The notes: a model not told the origin generated them from the letters alone. A stretch of 64,000 nucleotides of DNA from Cephalopachus bancanus (GCA_027257055.1 JAPVLO010000059.1:124001-188000); one strand, 5' to 3'; positions 47,656-59,121 are shown, counted from the stretch's first letter. Translations and numbers: made by a program.

Positions 47656-47664
47656 TTTACATTG

Positions 47665-47830
47665 CATTAGAGGTTTTTAAGGATTAGGGTGCATCAGAAT
47701 CAACAAGGAAGCTTGTTAAAATACAGGTTTCCTTTTCATAGATATTCTCCTGCAATAGACAAGGGTCCACAAATACATATTTTTAATTCGCTCTGGGGTG
47801 ATTTTCAGAAGGGCAGGTCTGTTGATCATT
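47665..47830 (+). repeat. MER5A-like
   Basis: gtgcatcagaatcaacaagg, gcttgttaaaatacaggttt. Confidence 0.7.
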
Positions 47831-47879
47831 CTTTGGGAAATAATATGAATCATAGAGATTACTCAATATCACTGAAAAC

Positions 47880-48255
47880 TATTTGAGGACATTAATTTTT
47901 TGCTTTAATTTTAATTTTAATATCATTGTGGACTTATTATAAAACACTCAAATTATATAAAAGTGTTAAAATTAAAAAAACAAGTATTCCCCATTCCTTC
48001 ACTGATCTCCTCCACAATGGTTCTCTATTCACAATTCCTAGAAATAACTACTATTAACAGTTTGGAGGACATCCTTCCATTTTTTTTTTCTGTGCCCATA
48101 CAAACACAAATGAACATGAATCCTTATTCATGTGTCATGACAACTAAAATGGTCTATTTTACCTGCAGTTCTGAGCTTGCTTTTTTCAATGTATTACAGC
48201 CGTCTTTCCATGCTGGAATATTTAGTTCCAATTTATTTTGTAGTAAGCATGCCTT
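47880..48255 (+). repeat. Old L1 3' part
   Basis: AT-rich text continuing past two Alus at 48874 (tttttaacagctgtataata), as in L1M 3' ends. The word agtaagcatgc is repeated on either side of the Alu pair. Confidence 0.5.
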
Positions 48256-48555
48256 TTTTTTTTTTTTTTGAGTCAGAGTCTCACTCTGTCACCCAGGTCG
48301 GAGGACAATGGCATGCTCACAGCCACCATAGCCTCAACCTGCTGGGTTCAGGTGATCCTTCTGCCTCAGCCTTCCAAGTAGCTGGAACTACAGGCGCATG
48401 CTTTCACACCTACTTATTTTTTGATTTATTGTAGAGATGAGGTCTTGCCAAGTTGCCCAGACTGGTCTCAAACCTGTGGGCGCAGGCAATCCTCTCACCT
48501 CAGCTTCCCAAAGTGCTGTGCTGTCATTACAGGCATGAGCCACCACATTCAGCCC
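48256..48555 (-). repeat. Alu
   Basis: Inverted dimer from the T run to gagccaccacattcagcc. Confidence 0.92.
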
Positions 48556-48568
48556 ATTTGTTTTTTTG

Positions 48569-48873
48569 TGTTTTTTTTTTTTTTGTGAGCGGGAGTCTCA
48601 CTCAGTCACCCAGGTTGGAGTGCAGTGGCATGTTTACAGGAACCGCAGCCTCGACCTGCTGGACTCAGGTGATCCTTCCACCTCAGCCTTCCAAGTAGCT
48701 GGAACTACAGGTGTGGGCCACCACACCCAGCTAATTATTTTTTTTTAATTTACTGTAGAGATGAGATCTTACTATATTGCCCAGGTTGGTCTCGAACCTG
48801 CAGGCTCAGGCAATCCTCTGGCCTCTGCCTCCCAAAGTGTTGGGGTTATAGGCGTGAGCCATCGTGCCTGGCA
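48569..48873 (-). repeat. Alu
   Basis: Inverted dimer ending gagccatcgtgcctggc; placed directly after the previous Alu, same orientation. Confidence 0.92.
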
Positions 48874-48923
48874 GTAAGCATGCTTTTTAACAGCTGTATA
48901 ATATTTCAGCGTGTGAGCATATC

Positions 48924-49226
48924 TTTTTATTTATTTATTTATTTTGAGTCGAGTTCTCACTCAGATGCTCAGGCTGGAGTGTGGTGGCATGATCACAGCT
49001 CATCACAGCCTCGACCTCCTGGGCTCAGCAATCGTTCCACCTCAACCTCCTGAGTAGCTGGGACGATAGGCATGCACCACCACATTTAGCTAATAAAAAA
49101 AAAATCTGTAGAGATGAGGTCTCACTAAATTGCCGATTCTGGTCTTAAACTTCTGGACTCAAGCAATCCTCCCATCTTGGCCTCCCAGAGTGCTGAGGTA
49201 ACAGGCGTGAGCCACCACACATGGCT
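48924..49226 (-). repeat. Alu, old
   Basis: Inverted dimer with a tttatttattt tail, ending gagccaccacacatggct. Confidence 0.9.
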
Positions 49227-49569
49227 ACACACCATATTTTAAGAGTCAATTTTATAAACTCTTCTGTTGTTGGCTTTCAATCTCTTCTCCTTTTCCTTCG
49301 ATATTTTCTTTATAACCATGCTTAGCTCAGCCTCTTGTCTGCTTTTTCATTTCTCTCTGTCCCCTCTCCTCATGTTTTTCTCCTAGGTTGCTTTCTCATA
49401 TTGAAACCAGCCAGGTGAAAGTTCTCAGGACCGTGGAAGCCTGGGCAGCGCTGGTCATGCGAGGTGGTGGTCAAACGCAGGCTCACAAGGACTTTCAGGT
49501 CCCTGGGGCCTTTCAGGCACCCTTGCACTTGACCCTGACCCACAGAGGGCTCACCCTTCCCCTCTTTAC

Positions 49570-49658
49570 CCGTTCAGCCTCTCCATCAGCATGGGGCAGA
49601 TCATGTTGTTGCTGTCCTTGATTTCCATCAGGAGGATGATGTCACAGCGTTTGATGAT
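49570..49658 (-). CDS. DNASE1L3: DNASE1L3 coding exon 2 (catalytic Glu)
   Basis: Reads IIKRCDIILLMEIKDSNNMI, then CPMLMERLN. MEIKD carries the conserved Glu of the active site. Acceptor ctctccgcag, donor gtaaag. Confidence 0.96.
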
Positions 49659-49794
49659 CTGCGGAGAGAGAATTCCCAGGGGTTGGAGGCCATTCACCAC
49701 AAATACCAAATGCTTTCATTGGACATTTTCTGTGTTTTGACTATTGCATTGGGCGCCTGTTAGAATAAGTTAATTTCTTCCCTAGACTAAATGA

Positions 49795-49970
49795 AGTACT
49801 TTCTGAGGTAGGTGCTTTTATTGTGTCCATTTTAAACAGGAGTGGGCTGAGACTCAGGGAAAGTCAAGTAAATTACCCAGTCACTCAGCAAGAAAGTGGC
49901 TGAGACAGAATTTGATCCTTACTAATCCATGTCCAGAGTCCATGATCATGACTCCCCTTATACCCTACCT
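49795..49970 (-). repeat. MIR
   Basis: gtccattttaaacaggagtg, then gagacagaatttgatcctta. Confidence 0.75.
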
Positions 49971-50002
49971 CTTGGTTTTACTTGAGTAATTACAATAATA
50001 AT

Positions 50003-50036
50003 AATATCTATCTATCTATCTATTTATTTATTTATT
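50003..50036. repeat. (TCTA)n/(TTTA)n tail
   Basis: Tetranucleotide runs abutting the inverted Alu. Confidence 0.9.
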
Positions 50037-50322
50037 TTTGAGACAGAGTCTCTCTCTGTTGCCCAGGCTGGAGTGTGGTGGCACGATCATAGTTTACTGC
50101 AGATTCAAACTCTTGGGCTCAAGTGATCCTCCTGCCTTAGCCTCCTGAGTCAGTAGGACTACAGGCACATGCCACTATGCTTGGCTTATTTTTTAAATAT
50201 TTTATAAAGATGCGGTCTTACTATGTTGCCCAAGTGGGTCTCGAGCTCCTAGCCCTAAGCAATTCCCTTGGACTTGACTTCCCAAAGTCCTGGGATTGCA
50301 GGTGTGAACCACCATGCCCAGT
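50030..50322 (-). repeat. Alu, old
   Basis: Inverted dimer ttttgagacagagtctctct to accaccatgcccagt. Confidence 0.9.
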
Positions 50323-50424
50323 ATTACAATAATAAATATTTATTAAGCTCTTAGTTAGCAAAGGTAACAGGCTGAATGTCATAGAAATAAAGTATAATAA
50401 TAATGCTAACAATTATAAGAGCTA

Positions 50425-50640
50425 ATGTTTATTGCCAACCTACTCTGAGCCTCACAGCAACGCTGTAAGATGACTGGGCTTATTAGCCCATTAAACTTAG
50501 GCAGAAACCAAGATCAGAGTGGTTGAGTGACTAGCTTAAAGTCACTTAGCCAGTATAGATAGTAGAGCCAGAATTTGAACTCAGATCTGTATGACTACAG
50601 AACCCACAATACTAAACTTTTAAAATAGAGTTCTGCTCTC
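50425..50640 (-). repeat. MIR, near full length
   Basis: cttaaagtcacttagccagt, then gagccagaatttgaactcag. Confidence 0.85.
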
Positions 50641-51425
50641 AAAGACTAACAGTCCAGCAAGAAAGACAAATGGAAACAGCTAGCTACAATGTGAGGCAAA
50701 TTAAATCTGTGCTAAACAAAAGTCACAAACTGTGGAAGGTATGAAGAATAATTAATTACTTCTGCCCAGAGGATCCTGGAGGGCTCCAAGGAGGAGGTGA
50801 CATTTGAACAGGCCCCGAAGGATGAGAAGACGATCAGAGGAAAAAGAATAGAGGAGAGGCATCTTTAAGGCAAGCAACAGCCTGGAGACCAGAGTGCAGA
50901 CCAGGCCTACACCCTTTGGTGACCACAGGGGCCTTTCTGTGTAAGCGTGGGATCCGGGTGGGCTGAATGCCACAGGATTTGTTGGCCAAGGGCAGGGCAT
51001 CCCCAAGGTTAATTTTGTCGTCTCACATGTCCACCAAAGGCATGAGCAGGAGGATTATGCCACTGACCTTCTAATTTCAGAGCACGTGTTTCAGAAGGAT
51101 GGCGTTGCGAGAGACACCAGCCCCGTTGTTCAGGTGCCTCTGTGACAGGGGCTCAGCCTTTAAGAAAGGTCTCCAGGCAGGAGACCCACCTGTGCAGTGA
51201 CTGAGGAGGAGGAGGGCTATGTCCCAAGTGTGGATTCTTCCATCAACAGGCTCGAAAACCATGACATCGCCAGCTAGGGCCCACCAGGGAGCCAGTGCCG
51301 CCCGCCAACGCAGTCTGCTGATTTAGTGACTGGTGACAGTCAGACTTTTCCAGAAGACGTTTAAGAATGTGTATACCCTTTGATCCACTTTTCATACTTT
51401 GAAGAACATCTTCCACTGTAAGGAA
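50640..51425. other. DNASE1L3 intron 1, weak old repeat signal only
   Basis: ggaggaggtgacatttgaac is typical of an old interspersed repeat; otherwise unassigned. Confidence 0.4.
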
Positions 51426-51439
51426 ATATCCACTCCTTC

Positions 51440-51580
51440 TTTGCACCTCAGTTTCCTCGTCTATAAATTGGGATGATATAATCATTCCCTCATGGGGTTG
51501 CTGAAGAATTAAGTGGAAACTCAGAACAGTGCCAACCATATGGGGAGCCTGTAATAAATTATTAGGACCTGTACAGATCA
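51440..51580 (+). repeat. MIR fragment
   Basis: cacctcagtttcctcgtcta, ctcatggggttgctgaagaa. Confidence 0.7.
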
Positions 51581-51757
51581 AGAGGAAGAAGATGCATCAC
51601 AACAAAAATTTGGAAAACAACCCAGGTATCCCCAGATAGAAAAGCATTCAATGAAGTATGTTGCAAACACAGAATAGGGCATTCTAGAGCATAAAAATCA
51701 TGTTTTAAAAGAATATTTACATCGTGGGGAGTAGTTCTAATATAATAGCAAAATATA

Positions 51758-52068
51758 GGCCAGGTGCAGTGGCTCACATCTGTTATCCCAGCACTTTGCA
51801 CTTTGGAAGGCAAGGGTGGGTGGATTGCTTGAGCCCAGCAGTTCAAGACCAGCCTGGGCAATGTAGTGAAACCTTGTCTCTATAATAAATAAATAAATAA
51901 ATAAATAAATAAGCAAGCCGAGTATGGTGGCACACACCTATAGCCCCAGCTACTCAGGATGCTGAGGTGGAAAGATCGTCTGAGCCCAGGAGGTCGAGGC
52001 TGCCATGAACAATAGGGGGTCCAGCCTGGACAACAGAGTGAGATCTTAACTAAAAGAAAAAAATTTAG
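51758..52068 (+). repeat. Alu
   Basis: Sense dimer with a taaataaataaa linker and a modest tail. Confidence 0.9.
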
Positions 52069-52232
52069 AATATAAAACTGATGATATAGGGCAGTGTCCA
52101 CACTGTGAAATAGATGCAGATTTATTTATTTATATTTTTAATAGAAAAATGCCTATAAGAAAATAACCCAAATGCCAACAACTATTATCTTTGTGTGACA
52201 GGATAATGGGAGGGTTTTTCTTCTTCATGTGT

Positions 52233-52530
52233 TTCTTTTTTTCTTTTTTGAGTTGGAGTCTCACTCCATCGCCCGGGCTGGAGTGCAGTGGCATGCTCAC
52301 TGCCACCCCAGTGTGAACCTGCTGGGCTCAGGAGACCCTTCCACCTCAGCCTTCCAAGTAGCCAGAACTACAGGCACATGCTACCACATCTGGCTAATTT
52401 TTTTATTTATTGTAGAATTGAGGTCTCACCAATTTGCCCAGGCTGGTCTCAAACCCCTGGGCTCAGGCAATCCTCTTGCCTCGGCCTCCCAAATTGCTGG
52501 GATTACAGGCTTGAGCCACCACACCTGGCC
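52233..52530 (-). repeat. Alu
   Basis: Inverted dimer, gagttggagtctcactccat to gagccaccacacctggcc. Confidence 0.92.
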
Positions 52531-52549
52531 TCATATGTTTCTATTTTTT

Positions 52550-52780
52550 AAAATAGTCAATATGACTATTTTTAATTTAATAAAATTATTTTATAATTTA
52601 AAAAGTAGTTTATAATTTTAAAAATTATACCTTTAAAATGTTTCTAAAAATTTAAGTATTATTTAAAAAAGAAAACTGCTTGATATGGAAGAAATTGTGA
52701 GGGCAGAGATGATAGCCAAAATTTATCAGAACACGACAGGTGCATTTCCAGTTTATTTCACATAAGTAAAATGAATTGTC
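52550..52780. other. AT-rich stretch
   Basis: Dense A/T low complexity; nothing else seen. Confidence 0.6.
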
Positions 52781-52784
52781 TTAT

Positions 52785-52925
52785 AAACGTGTCTAATAAT
52801 AGTTAACTCTTCTCCTTAATCATTAATTTTCATGATAACCCTTCGATGCTTGTCCTCTTAATGTCCCCATTGAGTAGTTGGGTACCCTGAGGCTCAGTGA
52901 CGTTTAGTAATTTAAATGTCAGCAA
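52785..52925 (-). repeat. MIR fragment
   Basis: ctgaggctcagtgacgttta in inverted MIR context. Confidence 0.6.
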
Positions 52926-52936
52926 ATATGGGGTAA

Positions 52937-53232
<296 letters not shown>

Positions 53233-53587
53233 AAGAAAATCCTTATGACTATGTATGTCCTTATGACTACTCCTCCTCAAAGACTAAGGTCCCTGTTTTG
53301 AACTTGCCCTATCAGTGTGGGGCAAATATTGACCATGGGTTCAGACCCTCTTTCCTAAGTAAAAGGTTCAGCCTGCATATTTCCTGTTTACAGCCCCTTT
53401 TCCCACTTAACAAACACTTCTGAGCCCCACATCTCCCACTGTTACTGATCCCTACTTCCCTTGGTAGTTTCCTCAGTACTTCTGGGGATACTTCTTAGAG
53501 ACAAGAATTCACACTGCAGTGAGCAGTGGCTCAATACCCATATCAGAAATCTCCTAAGGTTGGAACCCGTAACTACAGCTGGTTGGC

Positions 53588-53632
53588 ATCCATCCATTCA
53601 TCCATCCATCCATCCATTTATCCATATATTCT
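53588..53632. repeat. (ATCC)n left half
   Basis: Run of atccatcc, interrupted by an Alu and continued at 53917. Confidence 0.95.
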
Positions 53633-53915
53633 TTTTTTTTTTTTTTAATTGAAGTCTAACACTCTGTCACTTGGGCTGAAATGCAGTGGCACAACCATGG
53701 CTCACAGCAGCCTCCTCAGGCAGTACTTCTGCCTCAGTCTCCAAAGTAGCTGGACTACAGGCATGTACCACTACACTGGCTAATTTTGTAATTTTATTTT
53801 TTGAGATGAAGTTTTATTATGTTGCCCAGGCTGGCCTCAAACTCCTGGACTCAACCAATCCTGCCTCAGCATCTCAAAGTGCTGGGATTATAGGCGTGAA
53901 CCACTGCACCTGGTC
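53630..53915 (-). repeat. Alu, old, inside (ATCC)n
   Basis: Inverted dimer with a T run at its start. Confidence 0.88.
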
Positions 53916-53916
53916 T

Positions 53917-53995
53917 ATCCATCTATTTATCCATCCATTTGTCCGTCCATCCATCCATCCATCCATCCATCCATCCATCCTCCCACCCATCTATC
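53917..53995. repeat. (ATCC)n right half
   Basis: Nine or more uninterrupted atcc units after variants. Confidence 0.95.
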
Positions 53996-54179
53996 AATCC
54001 ACTGTTCGTCCACCCAACACAATTTTATTATGGGCCTGCTTTGTGCCAGACAACACACTAGGCCTTGCTTTATCTCCAACTCCTGGCATAGCACCTGACA
54101 TGAGTGATAGAAAAGGAAAAGGGAGGGAGGGAGGGCCATACTGGACCAGTTAAACCGAACTCATGAAGCACAAATATCT

Positions 54180-54466
54180 ATTTATTTTTGAGTTGGAGTA
54201 TCACTGTCGCCCAGACTGGAGTGCAGTGGCCACTCCCGGCCACCGCAGCCTCGACCTGCTGGGCTTTGGCGATCCTTCCGCCTCAGCCTTCCGAGTAGCT
54301 GGAACTACAGGCGTGTGCTACCACACCCGGATAATTTTTTTGATTTATTGTATAGATGAGGTCTCACCTGCCCAGGTGGGTCTTGAACCCACGGGCTCAG
54401 GCAATCCACTCACCTCAGCCTCCCAAAGGCGCAGGATTACAGACTGAGCCACCGAGCCCGGCTACA
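54180..54466 (-). repeat. Alu, young lineage
   Basis: Inverted dimer flanked by acaaatatctattt and acaaatacctattt. Confidence 0.95.
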
Positions 54467-54509
54467 AATACCTATTTTTAAGTCTTCTTTATAGTATTAT
54501 AAAAGAAAT

Positions 54510-54785
54510 GGGCTCGGTGGCTCAGCCTGTAATCCCGCGCTTTGGGAGGCTGAGGTGAGTGGATTGCCTGAGCCCGCGGGTTCGAGACCCGCCTGGGCAG
54601 TGAGACCTCATCTCTACAATAAATCAAAAAATCAGCCGGGCGTGGTAGCGCATGCCTGTAATTCTGGCTACTCGGAAGGCTGAGGCGGAAGGATCGCCAG
54701 AGCCCAGCAGGTGAGGCTGCGGTGGCCGGGAGCGGCCACTGCACTCCAGTCTGTGTGACAGAGTGAGACTCCAACTCAAAAAAAA
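54510..54785 (+). repeat. Alu, young lineage
   Basis: gggctcggtggctcagcctg, B box hairpin GCGGGTTCGAGACCCGC at 54576-54592, right-arm hairpin 54722-54739. Flanks share aaaagaaatgg. Confidence 0.95.
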
Positions 54786-54839
54786 AAGAAATGGGAATAC
54801 ATTTCCTATTCAATCTATAACAAATAACTTTGTTTTTTT

Positions 54840-54985
54840 AATCATAAAAATAATTTGCTTACTGTAGAAAATTTGGGAAATAGACAAAATACAGAGAAAA
54901 GTATAAAAATCAATGATGACCTATAATCCTACACCCAGACACTTCTCCATATGATTTATTTACAAAATTTGCATCATAATGATTA
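54840..54985 (+). repeat. Possible old L1 fragment
   Basis: agaaaatttgggaaatagac, then aaaagtataaaaatcaatga, as in L1M 3' parts. Confidence 0.4.
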
Positions 54986-54987
54986 GC

Positions 54988-55195
54988 CTGTTGAGTCAAT
55001 AGGCCTTGGGTTCATGTCTTAACTTTGAGTAAGTTACTTAAGCTCCCCGAACCCCTAAATTCCTTATCTGTGAACTGGAACAATAAAATACCCTACCCCC
55101 TCATGGGGTCAGCATGGGAATTCAATGACATGATGAATATAAAATGCTCAGCTCAGTTCCTGGGACACAATAGGTGCTCAGCAAACAGTGGTGAT
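54988..55195 (+). repeat. MIR
   Basis: tgagtaagttacttaagctc, cttatctgtgaactggaaca. Confidence 0.8.
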
Positions 55196-55272
55196 ATTTA
55201 TCATACAGTTTTGCTATCACACAGTTTTTTAGCCTAACATTCTGTTTTTTCCCATTATCATTAAATATTCTG

Positions 55273-55569
55273 GTGTTTTTTTGTTTTGTTTTTTGAGTCG
55301 GAGTCTCACTCTGTCACCCAGGCTGTAGGGCAGTGGCACACTCATGGCCACCACAGCATCAACCTGCTGGACTCAGGCAATCCTTCCACCTCAGTCTTCC
55401 AAGTAGCACGTACTACAGGTGTGCACCACCACACCTGGCTAATTTTTTGATTTATTGTAGGTCTCACCAAGTTCACCCAGGCTAGTCTCCAACATGTGGG
55501 CTCAGGCAATTCCCTTACCTGGGCCTCTCAAAGTGTAAGGATTATAGGCATGAGACACCATGCCCAGCC
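55273..55569 (-). repeat. Alu
   Basis: Inverted dimer, ttttttgagtcggagtctca to gagacaccatgcccagcc. Confidence 0.92.
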
Positions 55570-55721
55570 AAATATTCTGTTTTCAAATCTATTCTTGACA
55601 CACTTTTTTTCTGCTCAAATTTCAGACCAGTAAAAAGAGATTTCCCCTGGCTCCATCTCCTCAGGAGGAGGCTTCAAGGATGACGGTGCTGAAAAAATCC
55701 TCCCAGAGTCAAGACCTGAAA

Positions 55722-56018
55722 CTCTTTTTTTTTTTTTTTGAGTTAGAGTCTCACTCTGTCACCCAGACTGGAGTGCAGTGGCCACCCCTGGCCATTGCAG
55801 CCTCGACCTGCTGGGCTCCGGTGATCCTTCCGCCTCAGCCTTCCAAGTAGCTGGAACTACAGGCGCACGCTACCACGCCCGGCTAGTTTTTGATTTATTG
55901 TAGAGATGAGGTCTCACCAAGTTGCCCAGGCGGCTCTCGAACCTGCGGGCTCAAGCAATCCACTCACCTCGGCCTCCCAAAGTGGGGCATTACAGGCTGA
56001 GCCACCGAGCCCAGCTAT
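55722..56018 (-). repeat. Alu, young lineage
   Basis: Inverted dimer, gccaccgagcccagct at its 5' end. Confidence 0.94.
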
Positions 56019-56019
56019 G

Positions 56020-56280
56020 GGCAACTCACTTTACCTCTCTGAGTTCCGGTTGTCTCACCTGCAGAATGCAGACTAATTTTGCACACTAATTTTGCACACT
56101 AATTTTGGAGAGGTTGTGCGACCGAACTTGGATATTGCATATTAAGGGCCCAGCACATAGCATATGATAGCTATCATGTGCTGCAGGTTATGTGAACAGG
56201 GAGACACTGCCTCTCACAACCACCATCACACACTAGTGCCTTATAGTGTCTGGCACGTGTTCTGCCTTCAGTGAGTGTTA
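56020..56280 (+). repeat. MIR, with small tandem repeat
   Basis: tgggcaactcactttacctc at the start. At 56072-56105 the unit actaattttgcac is repeated about two and a half times. Confidence 0.6.
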
Positions 56281-56298
56281 GATGAACAAGCTCTGTTC

Positions 56299-56595
56299 TT
56301 TTTTTTTTTTTTTTTGAGTTGGAGTCTCACTCCATTGCCTAGCCTGGAGTGCAGTGGCATGATCATGGCCACCCCTGTGTCAACCTGCTGGGTTCAGGCG
56401 ATCCTTCCATCTTAGCCTTCCAAGTAGCTGGAACCGTAGGCACGTGCTACCACACCTGGCTAATTTTTGATTTATTGTAGAGACGACGTCTCTCCAAGTT
56501 GCCCAGATTGGTCTCGAACCTGCCGGCTCAGGCAATCCACTCACCTCAGCCTCCCAAAGTGCTAGGATTACAGGCTGAGCCACCGAGCCCAGCCC
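56299..56595 (-). repeat. Alu
   Basis: Inverted dimer, T run to gccaccgagcccagcc. Confidence 0.93.
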
Positions 56596-56839
56596 AAGCT
56601 CTGTACTTTAAGGACACTACTGAAGAGTACACAGACAGAGGGAGACTCGCCCAGGCAGGACAACTGCCCATGGGATGGGTGGGCCAACCTAAGATGGAGA
56701 AGACAGGCCTCTCTCACTCTCCAACCTCCCCAGTGAAGGTCAGAACAGCAACAACATGATGCTGCTGAGTGTATCCCTGAAGGGATAAATTCAGTATGGA
56801 GGGGTGGAAAAGTCATCTCAGCTTCTATGGCTGGGTTAT

Positions 56840-56970
56840 ATGGTTGGGTTACGTTCCGGCTTTTCCCCCTTACTAGCCATGGAAACCTGGATAAGTGACG
56901 TCCCTGCTCTGAGCCTCAGCGTTCTCAGTTATGCAGTAGGGGCAACACCAGCTAAGTCATAGTATTAAAT
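56840..56970 (+). repeat. MIR fragment
   Basis: cttactagccatggaaacct, gctctgagcctcagcgttct. Confidence 0.65.
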
Positions 56971-56987
56971 AAGAATATACAATTCCA

Positions 56988-57285
56988 GCCAGTCGTGGTG
57001 GCTTACTCCCATAATCCCAGCACTTTGGGAGACAGAAGCAGGAGCTATGCCTGAACCCGCAGGTTCAAGACCAGCCTGGGCAACTAGGTGAGATGTCGTC
57101 TCTATCCTAAATCAAAAAATTACCTGGGCATGGTGGCATGTGCCTGTAGTTCCAGATACTTGGAAACTGAGGTTCAAGGATCACTTTAGCCTAGCAGGGG
57201 GAGGCTGCAGTAGCTATGATCGTGCCACTGCATTCCAGCCTGGGCAACAGAATGAGATTCCAACTCAAAAAATAAAAACATAATT
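56988..57285 (+). repeat. Alu
   Basis: Sense dimer with several differences; tail of mixed A. Confidence 0.9.
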
Positions 57286-57289
57286 CCTG

Positions 57290-57915
57290 ACCTATAGCAG
57301 GTTTTTAGTTCATGACCTCTGGAAATAATCCTATTCTGAATGCCTGGCATTCTGGGGTGACTGCGAGAGTTCTGAATTGGGAGGGCCTCTTGGCAGAATG
57401 GTTTGGGAGGGTAAGGTACCTCTGACAAAGATATCAGATCAGCCTAGCAAGACACAGCAGCTTTGGGGAGATGCTGAGTATAGGACCTCCCATAAGATGG
57501 AATCATCAAGCAACAAAAGGACAGCCGCTTAAGACTGTGGTGACATTTCCTAGGTCGAAACAGTGAGGAAAGCAATGGAACTTATTACGTACCCAGGCTC
57601 TGTGGGCCACATGTGAAGTGGGGAAAATCGTTTCCTTGCATGTCAGAGTTTCCCAGTGAGCCACCGTGTCACGGGTCCTACAGCTTGGCATGGCTGTCCT
57701 GGTTGAACAACAACGTCTAGAAGACCTTGGGTACCGTCCAAAGGGCAGGGCCACCCAGGTCTGTGAGTCTCATCTAACTAAGAACAGAGCCTGCCAGTTC
57801 TTATGCCGCTCCTCTTTGCCTAATGATAACAGTGGTGGCTCTGTCTGTGAATACTCGCCTTGTGCGGGCTCCGCTGGTACCTCAGGCACCTCAAGTTCTC
57901 TTAGCCAGCCAGAGC
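57290..57915. other. DNASE1L3 intron 1, nothing recognised
   Basis: Ordinary intron. Confidence 0.45.
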
Positions 57916-57919
57916 TACA

Positions 57920-58045
57920 GGTAGTGTCAGCCCCATTTTACTGAGAGGAGCTGGAAGCTCAGTGAGGCGAAGGGACTCCCCAGTTCACAGCTGGTGGGTG
58001 GGATCAGAACCCAGGTCTCCTGGCCTTCTCACTGCACCATGGTAC
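57920..58045 (-). repeat. MIR
   Basis: ccccattttactgagaggag, then gggatcagaacccaggtctc. Confidence 0.75.
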
Positions 58046-58059
58046 CTCTGGAGCTTACT

Positions 58060-58152
58060 AAAGTCATAACCACCTCTCTAGAGTCTTGGGAAAGGCTTGA
58101 GTTCCCAATATAAAAAATAAATTAACCTGTAGGATAAAGAGAGTCAACTTAC
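58060..58152. repeat. Unknown repeat, copy 1
   Basis: Shares tgtaggataaagagagtcaa and about 70 bp of weaker similarity upstream with 61362-61448. Family unknown. Confidence 0.55.
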
Positions 58153-58213
58153 CCTGGGGAAAATGAGCAGTGTCCCAGATACCAGTCATATTCCCCAAGG
58201 AAAGCGTTATCCA

Positions 58214-58461
58214 AGTGGAGAGAAAGAGTAGAACTGAGAGTTGGGAGAAGGTGGAGGAATGGAGGAGTAGGAGAAAGGGAGGGGAAAAGGAACAAAAGAA
58301 GGAAGAAGGAGAGAAAGAGAGGAATGGAGGGTGAGGGTGGGAGAGACAAGGAGGGAAGGAGAGAAGAAAGGAAGGAGGGAAAGGAAGAGAAAGAGAGGAT
58401 GAGAGAGAAAGAAAGAAAAGAAGGAAGAAAGCTAAGGAAGAAAGAAAGAAGGAAAGAAAAA
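58214..58461. repeat. Long polypurine tract
   Basis: Almost only A and G on the + strand for about 250 bp, with few pyrimidines. The longest clean stretch is about 58348-58399. Confidence 0.95.
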
Positions 58462-58639
58462 CTTGCGTTTCATAGATGGTTTAAAAGACCAGCTGTACCA
58501 TGTTACTTCATCTTTCTTTGCTAATCATCTCTGCATGGGGAATAAAAATTCTTCTTCATAAGGATTATGACATGAACTCATGTTTCTAGTCCCTGATACA
58601 GCAGGCATTCCATAAGTGGTAATACAGATCCTCACAATA

Positions 58640-58830
58640 GGCAATCTTACCTGAAACTCATTATGAGACAGATATTGCGTTAAGAGCTCTACAGTTGCCA
58701 ACTCATGTCATCCCTCCAACAATCCTGAGGGGAGGCGCTATTATTACCCCTGTTTTAAGATGATGGCAGGAGGCACAGGAGGTAAAGCAGTTATTGTTCC
58801 AAGCCAGCTGCTACCTCCACCCTCAGGGCT
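58640..58830 (-). repeat. MIR
   Basis: atgagacagatattgcgtta, ccaacaatcctgaggggagg. Confidence 0.7.
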
Positions 58831-58894
58831 AACTTTAACGTCCCCCTGAGTCTCTTAAGAGAGGTGTTCGGGTGTCGAAGGAAGGGGGGCTCAC

Positions 58895-59035
58895 CTTCAC
58901 AATGACATCCATGGCGTTCTGGTCTCTCTTCTTGCTTTCCCCAAAGGACCTCACATTGAAGGAGCAGATCCTCAGGGCCAGGACGCTGTGGATGGAGAGG
59001 AGGAGAAGTAGCAGGGGGGCCAGCCTCTGCGACAT
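58895..59035 (-). CDS. DNASE1L3: DNASE1L3 first coding exon (signal peptide)
   Basis: ATG at 59035 on the minus strand: MSQRLAPLLLLLLSIHSVLA is a classic signal peptide, then mature LRICSFNVRSFGESKKRDQN and AMDVIVK before donor gtgagc. An in-frame TTG lies 21 nt upstream but is not used; this is the first ATG. Confidence 0.97.
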
Positions 59036-59098
59036 CCTGATGCTGCTGTGCCTCAAGACTCCTTGAGAAGACAGCAGTGCTCGGAGTGCAGGATTCTG
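59036..59098 (-). other. DNASE1L3: DNASE1L3 5' UTR (approximate)
   Basis: Between the inferred start site and the ATG, with no upstream ATG. The transcription start is inferred from the TATA box spacing. Confidence 0.55.
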
Positions 59099-59121
59099 GC
59101 CACCACGGCAGGCTTCACCGA

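Noticed and set aside
59036..59056. Upstream in-frame start extending DNASE1L3 by seven residues
   Set aside because: The codon is TTG, not ATG. The signal peptide fits the ATG at 59035, as in human.
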